Below, piece by piece: positions 36,401 through 43,567 of a stretch of DNA of 64,000 nucleotides. The notes beneath the pieces were generated by a model, which made no database searches, was not told the origin of the DNA, and saw only the letters and a list, made by a program, of their open reading frames with translations. This DNA is from Geodermatophilus dictyosporus. GTDB taxonomy: Bacteria > Actinomycetota > Actinomycetes > Mycobacteriales > Geodermatophilaceae. The stretch's first letter is position 1; each line of letters opens with the position of its first letter. The stretch lies in the NCBI RefSeq assembly GCF_900115505.1, contig NZ_FOWQ01000006.1:214792-278791 (forward strand), read 5' to 3'. The position numbers and the translations under genes are program-made.

Positions 36401-37884
36401 TACGACGCGCTTCCGGCATGCAGCAGCCCTCGGAGCCAGCAGGGGTGACGTCCGGAACGATTGGTTCGCCGATCGCCCCGGAGGCGGCGCGGCACATGAA
36501 AGACAACAACTGGCTCAAGGCCATGGCCACGCATGCCAGTGAGCGCGAGGACTTCCGTACCTTCACCGGCGGGGCCGTCGAGTTGTCGCGCGTCTTGCGT
36601 GAGGAGACAAAGCTAGCGCCTGACCGCTTCGCCCGCTTGGCGCTCCAACTGACACCGGGGACCAATCCGGCCTATGGCGATGCCATTCTGATGGGACTCG
36701 GTGACGCGGAGCCGATTGACGATGAAGGTGCGGTCTTCGACGCTATTCGGCACATCGCGTCCTTTGGTCATGACGATAATGACCGCTGGTTGGGCTGGGC
36801 GCTCCGGCCGTACGTGAAAACGACGCCGATCGACATGGTTGAGCTGATCACGGAGCGCCTGGCTGTGGCCGCCGATCCCGGCGATGACGGCACGCGTGTT
36901 TGGAGCGACGATGGTACTGGCCGTCAGGTGGCGGATATTCGCGGTTCTGGCATTAATACGGCCCGCGGCAGCTTGGCCGAGGCCCTAGCCAACCTCCTCG
37001 TCTTTGACAGCGATGGAGCGCGTACGGAGGTCGTGGCGCCGCTCCTGAACCAATTGGCCGCAGACCCCTCCGTCCCGGTCAGGTCATGCGTCGCCCGACT
37101 CATCGGGGCGGCGATGCGCCATGCACGTCAAGCGGCAATCGAGGCATTCTGGCAGCTGATTGAGACAGACGACAACCTGCTTGCCACGGATTCCGTGCTG
37201 AGCATCCTGGTCTTCCTGGGCAACGAGGAGCCGGACGCGGTCCGACCGGTGATCGAGCGGATGCTGGCGTCAGACGACGCGAAGGTGCGCGAAGCTGGCG
37301 GCGAGGTGGCGGCCTTCGCGGCTATGGAGTGGAGCTCAAGCGAGTATCTCGACGCCGTACTGATTGGGAGCGACGCGGCCGCCAGGCAGGGTGCAGCCAG
37401 CACATGCGCCCTGCGCCTTCCGCATACCGACAATACGGACGTAGCGGTCGCTGCCCTAGCTGCCCTGCTGAACGACGGGGATGACGGTGTGCGTAAGGAA
37501 GCCGCCGTCGTCGCAGGCGTGCTGCGCGGCCATGCGCTGGGCCGTTACGACGGCGTACTGACGACGCTCATTGCTTCGCCGGCCTACGCCGACGCTTTGC
37601 CCCAATTGCTCATCACGCTGGAGCGGGCCCCTGATCAGGTCAACCATCTCGTGTTGTTGTGTGCTCGTCGGTTCGTCGAGGCTCTCGGCCCGGAGGCTGG
37701 CGATATCCGCACCAGCGCCGCCGGAGACGCCCATGAGGTGAGCTCGTTGATCATCCGCGGGATGGCCCAAGCTCGTACTGCGGCAGAACGGTCGGCGCTG
37801 CTCGATGTACTCGATCAACTGCTGATGATTGGTGCTTACGGAGTGGATGACGTTATCAGCGCATCCGAGCGGTCAATGCAGTAG
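33412..37884 (+). CDS. nuclease-STAND NTPase fusion with HEAT repeats (Avs-like defence protein)
   Basis: 1490 residues from the ATG at 33412, 12 bases after AGGAGGG. Residues 1-200 resemble the Cap4/DUF4297 PD-(D/E)XK nuclease: GNRYEGAWTVRHVLYVL (E17), SITVEDVED and the core E59-x-H-Q-x-K64. A STAND NTPase follows: Walker A GAAGGGKT (280-287), Walker B LLVIDQLD (345-352), CRKF sensor, and FFHETFFDYAFAR near 540, the end of the winged-helix part. The remainder is helical, with HEAT-like repeats at about 1208-1380 (DPSVPVRSCVARLIG, DDAKVREAGGEVAA, DDGVRKEAAVVAG). Known Avs proteins use such an architecture to detect phage proteins and switch on the nuclease. Placement as fifth gene of a type I restriction operon is unusual. 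Architecture is confident; Avs-like function is inference. Confidence 0.85.
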   Translation: MSPRPGGEADKYGNRYEGAWTVRHVLYVLMGRADSITVEDVEDLALGSEFTYRRNGAVEAHQLKRQNKLVNSWSVRSLANLEIWPNARYHVLAGREFHFVSEVPSRVLSELSGNARRSASLDAFTKDWLPNQPMRDAFTELSSPKILGSAETAWQVLRGTWIEWPDERELIEGNAALSGLLLDGADGRLAAAGLGDLVVHNLGVELTAAAITHRLAGYGLRRATAVRGAAITDQVNAVTAGWSAAVKTELLEPVIPRDEATELQRLALGEGDDLLVVVVGAAGGGKTGVLHQAVEEVQAQGLLVLAFRLDRLEPFASTAELGSRLGLEVSPVAALAAAAGERPSLLVIDQLDAVSLASGRMPGTFDVIAAVIREATVFPDMRVVMACRKFDVDNDERIRGLATRPGSAIVAVGPLTDAQVDAAVTAMGLYAEALTAQQRKLLQAPLHLVLLATVAGEPNALAFQTGGHLFDAYWDRKRRNVAARRTGARFEPVVSAVAEAISRRQRLSVPMTVLDRDDLANDADVLVSEHVLVRDGREIAFFHETFFDYAFARHWVGRDESLVDFLTQGEQELFRRAQVRQIITHLRDAEPDRFKEEVRALLASDGIRFHIKDAALAVLGNVSDPTTVEADLLLNVAASHPPYEDRLWSHLRTPAWFARLDADGQVGGWLRGGEVAQTRALTFMTSAGRTSPDRLAELVAEHREAPTYPAWLRWVAWRAPLPQSRRLFDLFLEAIRQGQYDGFEHDLWLSVHGLAEERPDWAVEVLAAFLLHRADPFALTERGKVRALEAREYEAAELVRQAAAGAPRAFTDTLLPYVLQVIAVTAYEAREGHEGPLPDAQYTHRFPGWESDTDLDDVLLAGLTSAIRALVAADPRAMRATLERLAGDPHDTAQWLLYQGLVAGGAAYAEWAAELLLEEPHRLLSGNVSNVVWMTREVLQAISPHVSEELFGRLEAAVRDLRFSWEARRPGWYAFNLLSALDEGRLSEVGRRRLLELRRASGMQQPSEPAGVTSGTIGSPIAPEAARHMKDNNWLKAMATHASEREDFRTFTGGAVELSRVLREETKLAPDRFARLALQLTPGTNPAYGDAILMGLGDAEPIDDEGAVFDAIRHIASFGHDDNDRWLGWALRPYVKTTPIDMVELITERLAVAADPGDDGTRVWSDDGTGRQVADIRGSGINTARGSLAEALANLLVFDSDGARTEVVAPLLNQLAADPSVPVRSCVARLIGAAMRHARQAAIEAFWQLIETDDNLLATDSVLSILVFLGNEEPDAVRPVIERMLASDDAKVREAGGEVAAFAAMEWSSSEYLDAVLIGSDAAARQGAASTCALRLPHTDNTDVAVAALAALLNDGDDGVRKEAAVVAGVLRGHALGRYDGVLTTLIASPAYADALPQLLITLERAPDQVNHLVLLCARRFVEALGPEAGDIRTSAAGDAHEVSSLIIRGMAQARTAAERSALLDVLDQLLMIGAYGVDDVISASERSMQ

Positions 37885-38004
37885 GCGCGGCAGTGCCGCC
37901 ACGGCCAGCGACTGTTGAGTGCAGTTGCTGACGGCAGGGACCCACCTCGGGTCGTGCAACCGCGTCGCTTTAGTCTGGTGCCAAGTTGGATTCGGGTGCC
38001 CATG

Positions 38005-39018
38005 CTATTGCTCCAGAACTTTCCGCTTCCGCTTCTCCAACGTCGCTAGCTCATCAATGATGAGTGACGTATGCGTCAAAAGGGCAAGGGCTCGAGCCTT
38101 GGGTACATCCTGGCGCGCGTGTGCGAACTCATTGCGAACGAACTTAATCGCGGTGCGTAAGCGCCCTCGAAGCGACCGAGTATAGGAGTCAGGTGTCAGT
38201 CGTAGCTCTCGTATCCGTTCGACCACGAATGGAACGAGCTTCTGGCCGTAGCCGTTCACGTTATCAGCAAACGAACGCATGCGGTCTTCGAGTAGCACGC
38301 CCACTTCACGGATCGCCGTGTCGTAATAACCCAAATCGACGAGGGATCCCAAGCGATCGTCTGCACTGTACTCTGTAAAAGCACTGGCCAGTTCGGCGGT
38401 AGCCCTATCCCACCCTTCTTGAGTAAGGCGGATGGATCGCCCAGGGCTTACGATCGTGAAGGGTCGAAAATCCCACTCCTCATCAGTATCGTCGTCCGAC
38501 TCCTCTTCTTCTGGCGGAAACTCGACACGCTTGTAGGTCCCATCTTCTAGCTGAACGTACAGAGAGTTGAGCGGATCGTCGTCCTCAGGTATCTCATGTT
38601 CGTCCTTGTGACGCAGTTCCCTGATGTGCTCCCTGAGAAGGTCCTTCTGGCGTTGTCGCCACTCTCGCTCGTTGGCTGGCGAGGCGCCGCTGATGTATCC
38701 CTGTTCAGCTAACCAGTTGAGGTCCTCGTGCCAGAGTGCAATGTGATAGGCATCCTTATGCCAGGGATCTCCGTCTGCGGTCGAGGGGACGTGAAACAAG
38801 AGGCTGCGGTCTATATCGTCCAGCTGAATGAACTCTGTCCCGAACGGATACTGAGCCAAATCGATGAGGCTGTGCGCGCCATTCGGTGCGCAGGGATAGG
38901 CCGGCCAATCCGCATGAATGGCGAAGACGAATTTGCCGTCAGTCTCGAAGCCTAAGTATCCTGGGTACTGTTTCCAGTGTAATTCTTCTTCGTGGTTCAA
39001 CATCGAAGCTCCTAACAC
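38005..39018 (-). CDS. HEPN-domain protein
   Basis: 337 residues. The N-terminal 140 (YPGYLGFETDGKFVFAIHA and onward) is unfamiliar and aromatic-rich; a very acidic linker follows (about 143-183, EEEESDDDTDEEW). The C-terminal 140 residues are helical with R295-N-E-F-A-H300, the R-x4-H motif of HEPN domains, in a TIGR02391-like context (FVRNEFAHARQDVPKARALA). HEPN proteins are often RNases in toxin-antitoxin, abortive infection or defence systems. The gene is clearly AT-richer than its neighbours and convergent with the STAND gene. An ATG six codons in is an alternative start. No antitoxin-like partner (MNT) is adjacent. Confidence 0.7.
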   Translation of the reverse strand: MLGASMLNHEEELHWKQYPGYLGFETDGKFVFAIHADWPAYPCAPNGAHSLIDLAQYPFGTEFIQLDDIDRSLLFHVPSTADGDPWHKDAYHIALWHEDLNWLAEQGYISGASPANEREWRQRQKDLLREHIRELRHKDEHEIPEDDDPLNSLYVQLEDGTYKRVEFPPEEEESDDDTDEEWDFRPFTIVSPGRSIRLTQEGWDRATAELASAFTEYSADDRLGSLVDLGYYDTAIREVGVLLEDRMRSFADNVNGYGQKLVPFVVERIRELRLTPDSYTRSLRGRLRTAIKFVRNEFAHARQDVPKARALALLTHTSLIIDELATLEKRKRKVLEQ

Positions 39019-39051
39019 TGCGGACTAGCGAGGTGTCCGACCCACTGGTCA

Positions 39052-39483
39052 TTAAAGCCTCTCCCAAGGCTTGCGGAGCCGGATGTTGGCCTTCTTGAGT
39101 GTCTGGCGCACCGTCTCGTCGTCACAGCCGTAGCGCTCAGCCAGTCGCTGACAGGACCATCCCTCGCCGTACAACCGGACGGCTTCCTGCAGCCTGTCAG
39201 GCGGCAGGCCTTGTCGCCGAAGCTCGACACCAGCGCGTCGCAGCTGTGCGGCGACGGTCGCCCGATGCATCCCCCACCTGGCTGCCAGGGCCTTCATGTC
39301 GGCCCCGGCCTCGTACGCGCGCACGAGCGCGGTGACCTGGTCGGCGGTCAGCCGCCGCTGCACCCGCCGCGGTGACCGTTGCCGCGCTGGTGCTTCCTTG
39401 CGGCGCAGGATCCGGGGAAGCTCGACTGACAAGCGCGTGTACAGGCCGTTGAGCTTCGAGCGTCCTCCCCTCAGGGCCACCAC
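39052..39483 (-). CDS. double helix-turn-helix DNA-binding protein
   Basis: 143 residues. A basic leader (about 1-44) is followed by two HTH units: LTADQVTALVRAYEAGADMKALAARWGMHRATVAAQLRRAG (split around residue 65) and RLQEAVRLYGEGWSCQRLAERYGCDDETVRQTLKKA. The arrangement resembles the C-terminal DNA-binding part of serine recombinases or transposase-type HTH_23 pairs; the catalytic domain is absent. It could be a stand-alone regulator, common in actinobacterial islands, or a recombinase remnant. It lies 33 bp upstream of the HEPN gene on the same strand and might regulate it. Confidence 0.65.
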   Translation of the reverse strand: MVALRGGRSKLNGLYTRLSVELPRILRRKEAPARQRSPRRVQRRLTADQVTALVRAYEAGADMKALAARWGMHRATVAAQLRRAGVELRRQGLPPDRLQEAVRLYGEGWSCQRLAERYGCDDETVRQTLKKANIRLRKPWERL

Positions 39484-39797
39484 AAGGGACTTGAAGCCCC
39501 AACCTCACGGCCGGAAGAGGACCTCGGCAGACGAGCTGCGACGAATCCTCTGACCGAACCCGCTCCGGGCTATGCGTCCCGATCCGGCCCCATCAGGTTG
39601 GGACGGCATGGGAGGCCGGAGCTGAGCTCGCCGTCCTCCAGTGATTCATCAGTGGCGCTGCTGAGTGCGCGAACCCTTCCGGGACGCGCTTCGTAGTTGT
39701 CCCGCACTGAGGCGCGGGACAACGGCCGTTGGCGTGGAGACCGGCCAGCTGACGACAACTGGAGGATGACCGGAGACGCGTCGGCACGGTCGGCGGC
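39484..39797. other. intergenic region between defence island and conjugation module
   Basis: About 310 bases with no convincing gene. It separates the leftward HTH/HEPN pair from the rightward transfer genes, so promoters for both should lie here. The only clear structure is the 10-bp inverted repeat at 39696-39723. Confidence 0.5.
39696..39723. repeat. 10-bp perfect inverted repeat (possible operator or terminator)
   Basis: gttgtcccgc (39696-39705) and gcgggacaac (39714-39723) are exact reverse complements around an 8-nt centre. It lies about 75 bp before the first transfer gene start and about 210 bp upstream of the HTH gene, so it may be a control site for the module. No T tract supports a terminator. 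Confidence 0.5.
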
Positions 39798-40787
39798 ATG
39801 TACTTCCACGCAGCGTCGTCCGGAAGCGACACCACACCGGGCCCCGCGGGTCGTTCCACGATGTTCCCGGCGTCGGCGACAGCCACCCATCCCCCCGGCA
39901 TCCGGGAGCCACGGCCTCTGACAGTTGAGGCGATGAGAGCGGCCGTCCTCGCGATCCGGGCTGGCGTGTTCGACGGCCGAGGCAGCACTGCTGCCGTCGG
40001 CGACGGTGCGCTGGGCGCCTCGATTGAGCTCCGAACGTCTCACTTCGATGGAATACGCCTGCCCTGGGCCGACGCCGACAACAGCGGTCCCGTCGTGCTG
40101 GTCCTGGCGGGGCATGCCGGTGCCGGCGCGTCGACGGTCGCGCTGGCGATCGCGGAGGGCCTGGCCCTCAACCGGTCGGTGCAGCTGGTCGACTACGCAC
40201 CGCCCGCGCAGTCGGGGCTGTCGGTGGCGTCGAGCATCGAGCTGGGCGCGGACGGTGCCGGGTGGCGTCAAGGCCGGCGCGGGCATCTCGACGTCTTCCG
40301 CCTGGCCCGACGCGCCGGCAGGGAGGGGCTTCCGCGGCTTCCTGCGGCGGACGACGCCGAGCGGGCCTCAGTGGTCGACGTGGGGTGGCCCCTCGCGGTC
40401 GCGCGGCTCGAGGCCGCCGACGGGACATCCGAGCAGCGCCTCTCGTACGTGGTCGTGACCCGGGTGACGGTGCCGGCCCTCCGGCAGGCCGAGCACGCCT
40501 TGTCCGCGCTCGGCGGCGAGCCCGTGGTGGCCGCGGTGGGACCGGCCCGGTGGCCGCGGATGGTGGAGGCCGGCCGCGGGCCGCTACTGAGCGACCTGCG
40601 GTCCCGTGGCCGGGTCGTGCGGGTTCCCCTCGACCGGCGGCTGGCGGTCACCGGCCTCACCGGGGACCGGCTGCCGAAGCCGGTGGCGTCCGCCGGGCGG
40701 GCCCTCGCGGCGCTGCTCGCGCCCCGCCTGCCCCCGGCTCCCCGGCACCGCCGGCAGGCCGCCGCACCCAAGGGAGAGCAGCGGTGA
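39798..40787 (+). CDS. P-loop-like protein of transfer module, degenerate Walker A
   Basis: 329 residues if started at 39798; a later ATG at 39933 preceded by GAGG is possible. VVLVLAGHAGAGASTVALAIAEGLA is laid out like a ParA/SIMIBI-type P-loop strand and helix, but the loop reads GHAGAGAST (105-113) with Ala instead of the phosphate-binding Lys. Downstream, VQLVDYAPPAQSG and YVVVTRVTVPALRQAEHAL follow the same fold. It may have lost ATPase activity and act as a partitioning-like or scaffold protein. It shares its stop with the start of a small membrane protein gene and begins the conjugation operon. Confidence 0.65.
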   Translation: MYFHAASSGSDTTPGPAGRSTMFPASATATHPPGIREPRPLTVEAMRAAVLAIRAGVFDGRGSTAAVGDGALGASIELRTSHFDGIRLPWADADNSGPVVLVLAGHAGAGASTVALAIAEGLALNRSVQLVDYAPPAQSGLSVASSIELGADGAGWRQGRRGHLDVFRLARRAGREGLPRLPAADDAERASVVDVGWPLAVARLEAADGTSEQRLSYVVVTRVTVPALRQAEHALSALGGEPVVAAVGPARWPRMVEAGRGPLLSDLRSRGRVVRVPLDRRLAVTGLTGDRLPKPVASAGRALAALLAPRLPPAPRHRRQAAAPKGEQR

Positions 40788-41176
40788 CGGCGGCGGTGCG
40801 CGTCCTCGTCACCGCGCCCGCCCTCGTCCGGGTGGCCTCGGCCGTGGTGCTCGGTGTCCCCGAGACGGCCGGGGTGGCGCTGTGGGCGCTCGTCGAGGAG
40901 CCGGGGGAGGAGCCCGCGACCGTCTGCCCGCAGGCGCCCCCCGGCATGCAGGCCTTCGCCGATGACGTGACGGCGTGGGTGAAGTGGGGCGTGCTGGCGC
41001 TGATCGTCATCAGTGCGGTGGTGTCGCTGGGCGCGATCCTCGCCGGGCGGATCTTCTCCCACCCGCACGCCTCCCGGTACGGAGCCATGGGGGTCGCGGT
41101 GGTGGTGCTGGTGGCCATCACCTACACGGTCATCCTGGTGATCCTCGACTCGATCACCGGCAGCGGGTGCACCTGA
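40784..41176 (+). CDS. small membrane protein of conjugation module
   Basis: 130 residues from GTG overlapping the previous stop. After a hydrophobic N-terminus and an acidic loop (EEPGEEPATVCPQAP) there are two membrane helices (WGVLALIVISAVVSLGAILAG and MGVAVVVLVAITYTVILVILD). Size and topology recall VirB2/VirB3-like or PrgC-like small T4SS subunits, and the gene sits before VirB6- and VirB4-like genes. No sequence motif is diagnostic, so the subunit identity is inferred from context. Confidence 0.7.
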   Translation: MTAAVRVLVTAPALVRVASAVVLGVPETAGVALWALVEEPGEEPATVCPQAPPGMQAFADDVTAWVKWGVLALIVISAVVSLGAILAGRIFSHPHASRYGAMGVAVVVLVAITYTVILVILDSITGSGCT

Positions 41177-41982
41177 TGCGCCGCCGAAAGAATCACGACG
41201 CGGACGGTTCCGCGGAGTGGAGTTCGGCCAGGCTGCTGGCGGTCGCCGTGGTCAGCGCGCTGGTCGCGGTGGCGGTACTGGCCGGGGTCGTCCTCGCGGT
41301 CGTCGCCGTCCTGACCGACGAGGCGCCCACCGCGCCGACGGCCGGACGAGGGGCCCTGCCTCCCTCGACGCTGTCCCGGCAGGACGCGCTGGCGGCCGTG
41401 CCGATGCCGAGCGCCGATCCGGACGACGCGCTGTCCGGCCCCGTCTCGACGCAGGCCGCCGACGTCCTCGACCTGCCGCGCGCCACCGGCGTCGGCGCGG
41501 CCGACGTGCCCACCGGCTTCCCGCGCACGCCGGAGGGTGCGCTGGCGCAGCTGGCCGCCATCGACGTGACGGCGATGGAAGGCGGGTCGATGGACGGCGT
41601 CCGGCGGGTCATCACCGGATGGGCGGCGCCGGGCGGGCCGACCGCGGAGACGTGGAGCGGCGTGCGCGGCATGGCCCGGCTGCTGTCGGCGGCGGGCCTG
41701 TCCGGTGCCGGATCGCCGCAGCTGGCCGTCGTGGTCCGCCCGGCGATGGGGCTGATCAAGGGCACCGTGGGCCCGGACTTCGCGGTGGTCTGCGTGGACC
41801 TCGAGTTCACCGTCACCGTGGAGCAGACCGCGCGCACCGCGATCGCCGACTGCCAGCGGATGGTGTGGACCGGCGGGCGGTGGGTGATCGGCCCCGGGCT
41901 GGAGCCGGCGCCGGCACCGTCGATCTGGCCGGGCACCGAGGCGGCGATCGCCGCCGGTTACCGGGAGCTGCGCCATGGCTAG
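41176..41982 (+). CDS. bitopic membrane protein of conjugation module (VirB8/TcpC-like position)
   Basis: 268 residues; its ATG overlaps the preceding stop (TGATG). A basic tail of about 20 residues precedes one membrane helix (LLAVAVVSALVAVAVLAGVVLAVVAVL). A linker and an exported alpha/beta domain of about 170 residues follow (LAQLAAIDVTAMEGGSMDGV, IKGTVGPDFAVVCVDLEFTV, WVIGPGLEPAPAPS). The single-pass layout with an exported, NTF2-like-sized domain is that of VirB8/TcpC scaffold proteins of Gram-positive T4SSs; homology is not proven by eye. Confidence 0.7.
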   Translation: MRRRKNHDADGSAEWSSARLLAVAVVSALVAVAVLAGVVLAVVAVLTDEAPTAPTAGRGALPPSTLSRQDALAAVPMPSADPDDALSGPVSTQAADVLDLPRATGVGAADVPTGFPRTPEGALAQLAAIDVTAMEGGSMDGVRRVITGWAAPGGPTAETWSGVRGMARLLSAAGLSGAGSPQLAVVVRPAMGLIKGTVGPDFAVVCVDLEFTVTVEQTARTAIADCQRMVWTGGRWVIGPGLEPAPAPSIWPGTEAAIAAGYRELRHG

Positions 41983-43567
41983 GCCGGCGCCCGGACGGCG
42001 CCCCGCCGTGCCCGCCCGCCGGGTGCTCGCCGTCGCCCTCCTGCTCGCGTTGGCCGACGCGGTGGCGACCGCCGGTCCGGCGTCGGCCGCGCCGGCGGTG
42101 CTGGCGTTCCCCGCGGACCCGGCCGCGGGGGAGGAGGTCCTGCCGTGCCTGCCGACCGACGTGTTCTGCGTGGCCGGCGAGGCGGCCGGCGCCGTGGTCA
42201 GCGACGTGTGGACCGCCGCGATGTTGGCGCTGTGGGACGCCGGGCTGTGGCTGCTCGGTCTGGCCTTCTCCGTGGTGGACGCGCTGACCACGCCGGACCT
42301 GTCCGCGGACGGCCCGCTGGCCGGGATCTATCCGGTGACCTTCGGCATCGGCGCCGCCGTCGCCGCGGTGACCGGCCTGGTGCAGCTGGGCGCGGCGGCG
42401 CTGCGCCGGGACGGGCAGACCCTCGGCCGGCTGCTGGTCGGGCTGGCGCAGTTCGGCCTGGTCTGGACCGGCTACGTCGGGGTGGCGGCGCTGCTGGTCA
42501 CCGGCGTCTCGGGGCTGACCGCCGGCCTGCTGCGCGCCCTGCTGGACATCGACTCCCTGGCCGCCTTCGACCCGTCGATCGACGTGGGCCGTGACGCGGT
42601 CGACGGCACGGTCGCCACCGTGCTCGGGATCAGCTCGGTGTTCCTGCTGGTGCCGGCGAGCGTGGGCTACCTGCTGCTGATGCTGGTCCGCGAGGCGGCG
42701 CTGCTCGTGCTGGCGGCGACGTCGGCGATCTCGGCCGGTGGCCTGCTGGCGCAGGCCTCGAGCGCCTGGTTCTGGCGCAGCCTGCGCTGGTTCCTGGCCG
42801 CGCTGCTGGTCTCCCCGGTCGCCGTGCTGGTCCTCGGGGTCGGGGTGACCATCACCGAGGGCGTGGTGACCGGCGCCGAGGAGACGAGCACCGGGTCCGC
42901 GGCCGGCACGGCGGTGGTCGGCTGCCTGCTGATCCTGCTCGGTGCGGTCTGCCCGCTGGCGCTGTTCCGGCTGCTGGCCTTCGTCGATCCGGGGACGTCG
43001 AGTGGTGCGGCGCTGCGTTCGTCGCTGGCGGCCTCCGGCGGGCTGCTGGGCGCGCTGCAGAAGGTCGGCGGCGGCGGGGCTGCGGGAGCCGCGGCCGCCG
43101 GCTCCGCCGGCGGGGCGGCCGCCTCGGGGGCGGCGGCCCGGACGGCCGGGGACCGGGCGCAGGGGGAGTCGACCGCCGACGCGGTAACCGGCGGCCGGTT
43201 CGCCGGCGCGCTGCGCGCGCTGACTGTCGGTAGCGCCCAGGCGGGGCGGGTGGCGGCCGGGGTCGCGGCGTCGGCGGCCGACGTGCTGTCGGTCGCCGGG
43301 GTGGGGCACTCCGCGCCCTGGTACGGGCAGCCGCCGGCCGGCCGGGGACCGGTGCGGGGCACCGGCTCGCCGATCCGGACGGGCGCCTCCGGGACCCCGC
43401 GCCGCGGCGCCGGTCCCGACGACGGCGGACCGCCGCCGGCGGAGACGGGGAGCCCCGGCGGGACGTCGCCCGCCGCCTGGCCCGCCCAGTCCCTCGACCA
43501 CGTCGCACCCGACCGGCCCGGTGAGGTCGAGCGCCTCGACGGTTCCGACGAGGACGGTGTGCGGTGA
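41975..43567 (+). CDS. TrbL/VirB6-like polytopic membrane protein
   Basis: 530 residues. A signal-like first helix (VLAVALLLALADAVAT, then SAAPA) and an exported loop with two cysteines (VLPCLPTDVFC) precede six or more membrane helices between about 90 and 340. The core phrase LREAALLVLAATSAISAGGLLA with WFWRSLRWFLAALLVSPVAVL is characteristic of TrbL/VirB6-type conjugation channel proteins. The C-terminal 180 residues are soluble, Gly/Ala-rich and poorly ordered. It overlaps its neighbours on both sides. It probably forms the inner-membrane channel of the transfer apparatus. Confidence 0.82.
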   Translation: MARPAPGRRPAVPARRVLAVALLLALADAVATAGPASAAPAVLAFPADPAAGEEVLPCLPTDVFCVAGEAAGAVVSDVWTAAMLALWDAGLWLLGLAFSVVDALTTPDLSADGPLAGIYPVTFGIGAAVAAVTGLVQLGAAALRRDGQTLGRLLVGLAQFGLVWTGYVGVAALLVTGVSGLTAGLLRALLDIDSLAAFDPSIDVGRDAVDGTVATVLGISSVFLLVPASVGYLLLMLVREAALLVLAATSAISAGGLLAQASSAWFWRSLRWFLAALLVSPVAVLVLGVGVTITEGVVTGAEETSTGSAAGTAVVGCLLILLGAVCPLALFRLLAFVDPGTSSGAALRSSLAASGGLLGALQKVGGGGAAGAAAAGSAGGAAASGAAARTAGDRAQGESTADAVTGGRFAGALRALTVGSAQAGRVAAGVAASAADVLSVAGVGHSAPWYGQPPAGRGPVRGTGSPIRTGASGTPRRGAGPDDGGPPPAETGSPGGTSPAAWPAQSLDHVAPDRPGEVERLDGSDEDGVR

